A stretch of DNA of 64,000 nt. Source: an uncultured Eubacteriales bacterium. Lineage in GTDB: Bacteria > Bacillota > Clostridia > Oscillospirales > Oscillospiraceae. The notes beneath the pieces were generated by a model. The model was not told where the DNA came from. It saw only the letters and a list, made by a program, of their open reading frames with translations, and did not search any database. This document shows, piece after piece, positions 1 to 6,832 of the stretch. The stretch spans positions 6,953 to 70,952 of the forward strand of contig UREY01000008.1 in assembly GCA_900546915.1 (NCBI GenBank). The letters are read 5' to 3'. A program made the position numbers and the translations under genes. Positions within the stretch are counted from its first letter, which is position 1; each line of letters starts with the position of its first letter.

Positions 1-3000
1 CGGCGTAGTCGGCCACCCGCACCATACACGACGGACCGATCTTCAATTGGGACAGATCGAGGGTGACGCTGGCGGGCTGTCCCGCTTCCGACTGCTCCAG
101 GGCGGAGGAGGCCAGGATCTCCGAGCCGGAGGCATTGAGGACCTGTACCACGGCAACGTATTGATTGTCCTGAGCCGTCACCGTCAGATTGCCGGTGCGC
201 AGATCCTTGGACAGGGCGGTGACCGTGGGCGCGGTATCGTCTACCGTCATCGTGGTGGTCAGGACGGCGCCTTTGCCCAGCTTGTCCTCCTCCATCAGGG
301 CGACGACGTCCGCGCCGGTCAGATCACCGGCCGTCTCGTAGAATTCCGGCACGGCGGCGATGTGCACGGAGATGACGTCTCCCTCCTTCACGCCCAGAGA
401 AGAGACCTTTCGGTTCATGGTGTAAGTACCGACTGTGTCCATCCACACCTGGCTGTTGGTGTGGTAGTAGGCGCTGCCTGCCTGCGTGGCCACATTGCCG
501 GTGTACAGCACGTCGCCGTCCTGATTGGTGATTACCGCAGTCAGAGCGGCGGCGTTCCGGATTAGGGAGACCCGGTATTGATACAGGGTGTCGCTGGACC
601 GGACGGCGGCCTTGCCTTCCGGGTAGGTCTCCTCCAGAAGGTAGGGATTGCCCACCTGATAATAGGCGTTGGAATCGGACCGGTGCTTGATGATCAGGTT
701 GTTGGTCTGAGCATAGCCCAGGTAGGGCGCCGTGGTGTCGCCGTACAGGTAGCTTGTATAGGTGATCCGGTCGTACATGGACGGGTCGGACCAGTTGCCG
801 TAGAAGCCCAGCACGGGGATGGAATGGACGGGCGCGGTCTCCCCTTCGGCGGTGGCCACCGGCTCCACATAGAGATAGCCCTCCAGATAGGCGCCGTTTT
901 CGTACTGCCGGTCCAGACTGGACTTCACCGCCTCAGGCAGGACAATCTCTGCGGTGATGTGGACGCTGCCGCCGGCCGGGATCTGAATCTGCCGGGTTTC
1001 CAGGGCGTCCAACACGCAATAGGCGTCATAGGTGGTGATGCGGCCGTCGCCGTCCACATCTGCCTGGGGGTCGATTTGCGACAGCAAACCGGCGGTGTAA
1101 TCCAGAATCCGCTGGGCATCGTCGGCGTCGGTATCGCCGTCGCCGTCTAAGTCGCAGACCGGCTTGGCGGTGGGCACGAAGGGTTCTCCGTCCACCAGGT
1201 AACGGACCTGTGCAGCCAGAGGCGTGGTCTGGGTGTGCAGGTAGGCGATGCCGTCTTGGGTGAATTGATCCTGGGTGAAGAAATCTGCCGAGAGGGTATA
1301 GCCCTGCGCTTCCTGCGTCAGATTGTGCAGGGCGAAGGAAACGCGGTAGCTTCCGGTGCGCTGGGGATCGTCTCCCAGCTCCGCTTTGACCTTCCCGTCG
1401 GAGGCCGAGACGGTGGCGCTGTCGTCCATTTTAATGTAGATGTTGGAGGAAATGGCGGCCCCAATGTTGGCCAGACCGGCTCCCTGCTTCAGGATGGACC
1501 AGTAATTTCCTCCGGCGGCTTCCTCCCGGAGCGGTACGGCGGTGGACATCAGCAGGCTTTGGGCCAGCTGTCTGGGCGTCAAGCCGGTCTGCTCCGCCAG
1601 GTTGTTTTCCCGGATGTACTCCGCCGCCAGGGCGACCATACCGGCCACCTGGGGCGCGGCCATGGAGGTGCCGGACATATTTTCATAGGACTGCCCGCCC
1701 GGCGTCTGACCGTCGACGGAATAGATGTTGCCGCCGGGCGCCGTGATCTCCGGCTTCAGCTTCAGACTGCCGGGAATGCCCCAGGAGCTGAAGCTGCTCA
1801 TGATATCCGAATCGGACTGGAGGTCTCCCGAGGCGATTTGGTCTCCTACGGTGAGCGTGCCCTCATAGTAGAGAACTTGTCCGTCCTCTCCGGTAACGGC
1901 TGTGGCGTTGGAGCGCAGGACCGCCCCGTCGGCCTGGGTGATGGAGACGAAGGGCGCCGTATACCGGTAATCCGTGAGGTCCATCTGGATGGAACCGGCT
2001 TGATTGTTGTACACCACGGTGGCGACGGCTCCGGCGGCTACGGCGTTGTTTCCTTTTTCATAAAAGGAAATGCCGCCGCCCCGGGAGCAAACCACGATTT
2101 TTCCCTGAACTGCGCTGCCCAAGGCGGCGAAATCCTCCGGAGAGCCGAAGCCGTCCAGGTAGAGATAGGTTTGCTCGCCGGCCAGGGTGGTCATGGGCTC
2201 GTTGCTGTATTCCGTCTGGGCGTAGAACAGGAGGCTGCCGCCGGCGTTCAGATACATACCGGTGTAGCCGCTGTTGTCCACAGAGGCCACGGACAGGGCG
2301 TTGTAGAAGGTGCCGGGCATCCCGGTGGTGGTCATGCTCACATCCCCGGCGTACAGGTACTGCGTGGGGTTGTAGCTGTTTTCCATCCATGCGCCGGAGT
2401 TTCCGGCGGACATGGTGGCCACAATGCCGCTGTCGGCCAGGCTGTCCAGGATGGCTTGATACGTATCGTCGGAATTCCGGCTGTAGCCGGGGCTGCCGGA
2501 GCCCAGGGACAGGTTTACGGCGTCGCAGCCCAACACAACGGCGTCTTCGATGGCGGCCATGTAGTCTGAATCGTATGCGCCGCCGGCTTGGCCGAAGACC
2601 TTCATGGTGATGATTTGGGCGTCCGGGGCGACGCCCTGTACGTGTACGGCTTCCAAGGCGGGGGAGAAGGTGCCGTCCTCGTTGGGGATGTAGGCGTTTG
2701 CCGCCGCGATCCCGGCTACGTGGGAACCGTGTTCTGTTTGGCCGTCGTGGTCATGGGTGATATCCAGGGTCCGGTCGATATAATTGAAGCCGAAAGGCAG
2801 CTTGTCGCTGACGAATAGATCCTCCGCCGTGTAATGTTTGGCAGATACGGTGTCGGCGATGTTCAGCTGCTCCAAAACATCTTCAATTTTTGCCGCGTCC
2901 AAAAGGTCCAGCTCCTGCAGGTAGGACTCTGTGCTCTTCCCCTCCAGCTGGGCGCGGCGGGCCAGGGCGTAGTGCAAACCGGCGTCGGAAAAGGACTGGT

Positions 3001-3637
3001 GGTCGGTGTCCGTGCCGGTGTCGATGACGGCGATCCGGGAGCCCGCTCCGGTATATCCGGCGGACCAGGCGGCGGAGGAGCCGATCATTTCCGAGGAGGT
3101 GGACATATCCGGATCGGCGGTGTCTGTGGAGACCACGTCGGGCGTGTACCGGGTTTCCAGGATGACCTTTTCCACACCGGGCAGAGAGGCGATTTGTTCC
3201 ATCTGCCCGTATTCCACCTGGGCGGAGATGAGATTGGCCGCCAGGGTCAGATTCCAGACAATATCCAGCGCTTCGCCGGTGACCGCCTGAATCTGTGCGG
3301 CGACCTGGTCCTGACGGGCCTGCAATTTCTCGCGGTAAGACATCGCTCCGGCGTTCCCGGCAATATTTTCCGGGTCGAAGCCTGCTTCCAGGGTGGAGGC
3401 CTCCTCCAGCACGATGGATACGCGGACCAGCTCCGTATCCGCAGGGCGTGGCGAGGCGGGCGCATCGCCGACTTGGGATTCTTGGAGCGTTCCGTCCACG
3501 GCGGCGCGGTCCGTCTGGTGGAAGGAGAGCGCGGTGGCGTCTGTGCCCACAGCCCGGATGGGGACTGCAAAGCTGCACAGCATGGCCGCAATCAGCAGCC
3601 AGGAGAGGAAACGGGTGGTCGGATACGTTTTTTTCAT
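1..3637 (-). CDS. Secreted S8 (subtilisin-like) serine peptidase with PA insert and dockerin-like repeat; C-terminus beyond window
   Basis: Exported endopeptidase, seen here for about 1212 codons with no stop before the window edge. The start at 3637 follows a strong AAGGAG site. Residues 1-30 form a signal peptide (MKKTYP, then a hydrophobic stretch ending near VRAVG). The catalytic Asp lies in AVIDTGTDTDH (about residue 205), His in EHGSHVAGIAAA (about 303) and Ser in GTSMAAPQVAGM (about 656). A PA-type insert sits between His and Ser, as in lactocepin/C5a-peptidase relatives. Around 825-880 there are two Ca-loop repeats (DLDGDGDTDADDAQ and DVDGDGRITTYDAY) that match a type I dockerin. Fn3/Ig-like regions follow. 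The role is probably extracellular protein breakdown; the anchor, if any, lies outside the window. Family assignment is firm; substrate is unknown. Confidence 0.95.
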   Translation of the reverse strand, partial: MKKTYPTTRFLSWLLIAAMLCSFAVPIRAVGTDATALSFHQTDRAAVDGTLQESQVGDAPASPRPADTELVRVSIVLEEASTLEAGFDPENIAGNAGAMSYREKLQARQDQVAAQIQAVTGEALDIVWNLTLAANLISAQVEYGQMEQIASLPGVEKVILETRYTPDVVSTDTADPDMSTSSEMIGSSAAWSAGYTGAGSRIAVIDTGTDTDHQSFSDAGLHYALARRAQLEGKSTESYLQELDLLDAAKIEDVLEQLNIADTVSAKHYTAEDLFVSDKLPFGFNYIDRTLDITHDHDGQTEHGSHVAGIAAANAYIPNEDGTFSPALEAVHVQGVAPDAQIITMKVFGQAGGAYDSDYMAAIEDAVVLGCDAVNLSLGSGSPGYSRNSDDTYQAILDSLADSGIVATMSAGNSGAWMENSYNPTQYLYAGDVSMTTTGMPGTFYNALSVASVDNSGYTGMYLNAGGSLLFYAQTEYSNEPMTTLAGEQTYLYLDGFGSPEDFAALGSAVQGKIVVCSRGGGISFYEKGNNAVAAGAVATVVYNNQAGSIQMDLTDYRYTAPFVSITQADGAVLRSNATAVTGEDGQVLYYEGTLTVGDQIASGDLQSDSDIMSSFSSWGIPGSLKLKPEITAPGGNIYSVDGQTPGGQSYENMSGTSMAAPQVAGMVALAAEYIRENNLAEQTGLTPRQLAQSLLMSTAVPLREEAAGGNYWSILKQGAGLANIGAAISSNIYIKMDDSATVSASDGKVKAELGDDPQRTGSYRVSFALHNLTQEAQGYTLSADFFTQDQFTQDGIAYLHTQTTPLAAQVRYLVDGEPFVPTAKPVCDLDGDGDTDADDAQRILDYTAGLLSQIDPQADVDGDGRITTYDAYCVLDALETRQIQIPAGGSVHITAEIVLPEAVKSSLDRQYENGAYLEGYLYVEPVATAEGETAPVHSIPVLGFYGNWSDPSMYDRITYTSYLYGDTTAPYLGYAQTNNLIIKHRSDSNAYYQVGNPYLLEETYPEGKAAVRSSDTLYQYRVSLIRNAAALTAVITNQDGDVLYTGNVATQAGSAYYHTNSQVWMDTVGTYTMNRKVSSLGVKEGDVISVHIAAVPEFYETAGDLTGADVVALMEEDKLGKGAVLTTTMTVDDTAPTVTALSKDLRTGNLTVTAQDNQYVAVVQVLNASGSEILASSALEQSEAGQPASVTLDLSQLKIGPSCMVRVADYA

Positions 3638-3806
3638 ACTGCTTTCTCCTTTGTTCGTTTTTGGGGGAAAAGACCCGGCAGCGCGTGCCCCAGCTGCTGC
3701 ACCGTTTGCTTTTCCTATATTACGCGTTCGCGCAATATATATAAGATATACAACTAGTATACGAGGGCACGGTGGCTTTGTCAAGTTAAATAATTAGGAG
3801 ACCGGC

Positions 3807-3849
3807 AAAAAAAAGAGACACCGCAGCAAGGCTAGGCTGTTGCGGTGTC
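3807..3849 (-). terminator. Intrinsic terminator (minus strand)
   Basis: GACACCGCA (3817) pairs with TGCGGTGTC (ends 3849). Read on the minus strand, the stem is followed by a run of eight T (plus-strand A run 3807-3814). It would stop leftward transcripts before the peptidase promoter region. Confidence 0.75.
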
Positions 3850-3950
3850 CTGAAGTGAAATTTCGGGATTTCATTTTGTTTCAGATGCATACCAATTCGC
3901 GCCGACTTTGGCGCAACCGATACAGGCGGGGCGCCGGATCATAAGAAAAA

Positions 3951-3993
3951 ACGGTGTGCGCCCTATGGAGGGGCAGCACACCGTCTTTTCTTG
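3951..3993. terminator. Bidirectional terminator downstream of the VanZ-like gene
   Basis: ACGGTGTGC and GCACACCGT form a GC-rich stem with inner CCC/GGG pairs. On the minus strand it is followed by a T-rich tract, and on the plus strand by CTTTTCTT. It lies about 50 bp after the stop of the VanZ-like gene. Confidence 0.75.
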
Positions 3994-4040
3994 TGGGGGT
4001 TTAATTGCGCAGAATGGATAGACAAGACGGCCGATCCGTT

Positions 4041-4577
4041 TCATCGCTCGGCCGCACGCTTTCTCAATTTCAACCGGTCTAAAATCCAAAATGTAACCGG
4101 CTTAAAAATGACGAAAAGAGCATATCCAGCCATTCCGCCGGCTACATTTGTGATTAAGTCCGTAATATCTGATGATCTGTAATCGTTGATCAGCGGCTGA
4201 AGAATTTCGATACCAAAGCTCATCAGAAAGCAGAAAAATACGGTTCTTAGAAATTTTCCGTTTCCTTTTTGAGTCAACGGAAATAGAAATCCGAACGGCA
4301 CGGTCATCATAACATTTAATATGACCTGCCTGAGAAAATCGCCTCTTCCCTCTAAAACATCAACAAACGGCACCAAATTCATGGGAGTATATGGATGGTT
4401 TAAAACTGACGGAATAGAGGTGATTACCGGCATCAAGGTGAAGTATAGCACAAAGGATAAATATACGTACATGAGCGTGTTGACAAGCAACATGCCGTTT
4501 CCCTTGCGTTTCCACTTTCTAAAAAAGACAAAGGCATATAATAAAGCCAATGCCGCAAAATCCATTAAGTATTTCAT
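4041..4577 (-). CDS. VanZ family membrane protein
   Basis: 178 aa with about four hydrophobic segments. The pattern FTLMP, then MNLVPFVD, then LNVMMTVPFGFLFPL and a FGIEILQ segment is typical of VanZ-like proteins, a family named after the teicoplanin-resistance accessory protein. Most chromosomal members have no tested role. The start at 4577 has a weak ribosome site, and the ATGA overlap with the short frame upstream suggests coupled translation. Base composition is clearly more AT-rich than the neighbours, as for the GNAT gene at 4807-5319, so the two may have arrived together. Family call is good; function is open. Confidence 0.85.
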   Translation of the reverse strand: MKYLMDFAALALLYAFVFFRKWKRKGNGMLLVNTLMYVYLSFVLYFTLMPVITSIPSVLNHPYTPMNLVPFVDVLEGRGDFLRQVILNVMMTVPFGFLFPLTQKGNGKFLRTVFFCFLMSFGIEILQPLINDYRSSDITDLITNVAGGMAGYALFVIFKPVTFWILDRLKLRKRAAER

Positions 4578-4810
4578 AGCAGTCCATTCTTTTTTGGGTT
4601 TTTCTCTGATTTTCGCCTCCGTTGCGGCGTGGGATGTTTCGGCAAGTCCGGCTTCTCCCCCAGCTTTTTCAGCCGCTTCCGGGTCGCTGTCCGGGCACAG
4701 CGGCTGATGTCCTTACCTTGCCCCTCATAGCGACTGAAAGCGGACTTGGAGAGGTGGGGTTCTTCCGCAAGCCGCTCCAAGCGGTCCGCCTGGGTTGCTC
4801 CGAAAATCAA
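4574..4810 (-). CDS. Doubtful small basic ORF between GNAT and VanZ genes
   Basis: 78 codons starting at TTG, very rich in Arg, Lys and Pro. It overlaps the GNAT stop by TTGA and the VanZ start by ATGA, so it exactly fills the gap in the same direction. That placement favours translation. The composition (many RK and KKNP-type runs, no hydrophobic core) and lack of any recognised family argue against a folded protein. It may be a degraded remnant or a coincidence. Confidence 0.25.
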   Translation of the reverse strand: MIFGATQADRLERLAEEPHLSKSAFSRYEGQGKDISRCARTATRKRLKKLGEKPDLPKHPTPQRRRKSEKNPKKNGLL

Positions 4811-5319
4811 ACTTCTGATTTTAGGAGCGAATACATCTTCATGTCGATCACTTTCCCGTTCTTGACCGCGTTGCTGCGCAAGGTGCCTTCATACTGAAAC
4901 CCTGCTTTTTCCAGGACGCGACAGGATGCGGCGTTGAAGGCAAAGGGCTCTGCATAAATGCGGAGAATGTCGCTGTTGTTAAAAACATACCGGCAGATTT
5001 GTCGGACGGCCTTCGTCATCATGCCTTTTCCCCAATACGCTTCCGCGATGTAATATCCTAATTCCGCCGTCCGTCTGTGAATGTTCCCTTGACGGAAAAC
5101 GCCGATGCTGCCGATTACTTTGCCTTCGGTTGTGATAGCAAAGGCAAATGTTTCATTCGCGTCTGCGGAAAGCATGGCGGAAATAAAATCCAGCCCGTCT
5201 TGCTCGGTATAGGGGTAGGGCAAGCCGTCTCGGAGATTGTCGTGTATTTTTGCATTGGAAAGAACCGCAGATAGGTCTTTTGCATCTGCCGGATCCCATT
5301 TCCTGATTCTGCAATCCAT
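4807..5319 (-). CDS. GNAT family N-acetyltransferase (RimJ/RimL-like)
   Basis: 170 aa from the ATG at 5319, nine bases after AGAAGG; an in-frame TTG lies three codons upstream. It has the GNAT order: an N-terminal RKWDPADA strand, the beta4 region TAELGYYIAEAYWGKGMMTKA with the acetyl-CoA pyrophosphate loop (WGKGMMT), and the C-terminal NAASCRVLEKAGFQYEGTLR signature. That pattern is typical of RimJ/RimL-type enzymes acetylating protein N-termini or small molecules. The substrate cannot be read from sequence. It lies in the same AT-richer patch as the VanZ-like gene. Confidence 0.9.
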   Translation of the reverse strand: MDCRIRKWDPADAKDLSAVLSNAKIHDNLRDGLPYPYTEQDGLDFISAMLSADANETFAFAITTEGKVIGSIGVFRQGNIHRRTAELGYYIAEAYWGKGMMTKAVRQICRYVFNNSDILRIYAEPFAFNAASCRVLEKAGFQYEGTLRSNAVKNGKVIDMKMYSLLKSEV

Positions 5320-5425
5320 GTTTACCAACCTTCTTGTCTACTGCTGTTTTGTCGCTTCATCTTTGGTGGACAGCGCCGGAAAAACAGAATGACCGCCTCA
5401 AAGGAAGATCCGGCGGGGGGACGAT

Positions 5426-6553
5426 TTACGGCTGCTGCAGCAGGACGCTGCACACCGTGTCGCAGAGATGGGTGACGGCGTCCCGGTTTAAGTCATAGTA
5501 AATCCGGCTCTCTCCCCGCCTGGCCCGTACCAGACCGGCGTCCAGCAGCAGGCCCATGTGCCGGGAGATGGTGGCGGTGGTGAGATTCATCTCTCTGGCC
5601 AGCTCCTGACAGTAGGAGCTGGCGTGGGAGAGGCGGCGGAGGATTTCAAATTTGCTCCGGTCGCTGACGACCTTCAGAAGGTTGCAAATGGCTTCATCGG
5701 TCATTTGCAACCGGTTTATTTGGAAGTTCTCATGGATCAGGACGCCGATGTAAACCTGACGGAAGTTTTTTCCCTCCAGGGTTCCGTAGGTGTAGATCAT
5801 CTCATTGGCGGCCAGCATGCTTAGGTTGATGTAGGTGTCCAGACCGTCTGCCGGGACCGACTGGTTGGTCAGCTGTTCCAGCAGGTCCGGGAAGTCGTGA
5901 ACCTGGAAGTACTGCTCCCAGTGATCGTAGCTCTCCTGGGCCACAGGCAGAAAAGCCTCCATGGCGGCCTCCAGCCGGGCCGCAACCGGGCGCAACAGGG
6001 CGGTTAATTCCTGAAAGGCCTCGGGAAAACGGCGCAGGATCTTATAAATCTTCCAGCGGTATTGCTCCTCGATGGCGATTTGGTCCAGCTGGTCCAACAA
6101 ATCCGGGACGGGCTCCTCCGGCTTAGGAGGCCGGAGGCTCATGCCGCCGCTGTTTACATCAAACAAAATGTAGGGCCCTGAGAGCTGGGCCAGAGCGGCC
6201 GACCGGGTCCGGTCCAGGGATTCCTGAAATCCCGTGACCCGGATGTCCAAAAAGCTGTATATCATCAGCTTAGCCAGGCACATATTCTGCCATTTGCTCT
6301 CGGTCTCCCACCGCTGGAAGTAGTAGGACAGCCGGGGCGTCTCGGGCAGCTCGCGACAGGCGGCGTCGACCAGCTTGGAGAGCTGGGAGCAAAGCAGCTC
6401 CATCCGGCTTCGCTGGGCGCCGGTGAGCTTTTGCCCGTACTTCAGCAGCATATCCCGCTTCTTTTGCTCCAGGGTGATCCCGTTTACTTTTTGATAGATC
6501 GCCTCAACTGTTTCGTATAAAATAACCGGCTTCCGTAATATCGACACATGCAT
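5426..6553 (-). CDS. ArsR-type winged-helix transcriptional regulator with long N-terminal domain
   Basis: 375 aa. The ATG at 6553 is chosen because GGGAGGGGAAAGC precedes it; a longer reading from 6601 has no ribosome site. The last ~90 residues form an ArsR-type winged helix (LLKVVSDRSKFEILRRLS, then the recognition helix LTTATISRHMGLLLDAGLV and wing RRGESRIYYDL). The N-terminal ~280 residues have no recognised motif and are mostly helical; they may sense a ligand. None of the usual metal-binding cysteine motifs is seen. It points away from the SLH gene at 6833, leaving a 279-bp divergent region, so it could control that gene, but this is only inference. Confidence 0.85.
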   Translation of the reverse strand: MHVSILRKPVILYETVEAIYQKVNGITLEQKKRDMLLKYGQKLTGAQRSRMELLCSQLSKLVDAACRELPETPRLSYYFQRWETESKWQNMCLAKLMIYSFLDIRVTGFQESLDRTRSAALAQLSGPYILFDVNSGGMSLRPPKPEEPVPDLLDQLDQIAIEEQYRWKIYKILRRFPEAFQELTALLRPVAARLEAAMEAFLPVAQESYDHWEQYFQVHDFPDLLEQLTNQSVPADGLDTYINLSMLAANEMIYTYGTLEGKNFRQVYIGVLIHENFQINRLQMTDEAICNLLKVVSDRSKFEILRRLSHASSYCQELAREMNLTTATISRHMGLLLDAGLVRARRGESRIYYDLNRDAVTHLCDTVCSVLLQQP

Positions 6554-6702
6554 GCTTTCCCCTCCCGTTTCATGGTTACAACATAAACGCCGCCGGGCCA
6601 AATGTCAAGAAAAATTCCGCACCGGCATCCCGGCGCGCGGCCGGAACTCGGCGGCGGGCTGGAAGGAGGAGGAAAAGAAAGGTAAATTTTTCCAGAAATT
6701 GC

Positions 6703-6731
6703 TTGTAAAGAAAGTCGTGTTTTGATACAAT
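6703..6731 (+). promoter_or_regulatory. Sigma-A-like promoter for the SLH surface protein
   Basis: TTGTAA (6703-6708), 17-bp spacer, TACAAT (6726-6731), about 100 bp before the start codon at 6833, leaving a long 5' leader. Confidence 0.6.
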
Positions 6732-6832
6732 TACGGCAGTGAGGTGGGAAGCAACAGAGAGATTCGGGACTTTTGCAAGATGAGTCTAGCTGTTTCTCAA
6801 CCATCATAAATATTAATTAAAGGAGAAGGAAC

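Larger units (their letters stand above)
3638..4040. other. Intergenic region upstream of the S8 peptidase gene
   Basis: About 400 bp without a convincing gene. It is AT-rich near 3715-3760, including an imperfect palindrome around TATTACGCG/CGCGCAATA (about 3718-3739) that probably lies in the peptidase promoter region. Two terminator-like hairpins (3817-3849 and 3951-3988) lie toward the VanZ side. A possible 72-codon minus-strand frame here (3871-4089) overlaps a hairpin and the VanZ gene and is not believed. Confidence 0.6.

Noticed and set aside
3857..3872. Possible degenerate copy of the array core (AATTTCGGGATTTCA)
   Set aside because: It lacks part of the core and is explained better as the loop and arms of a small TGAAAT/ATTTCA hairpin.
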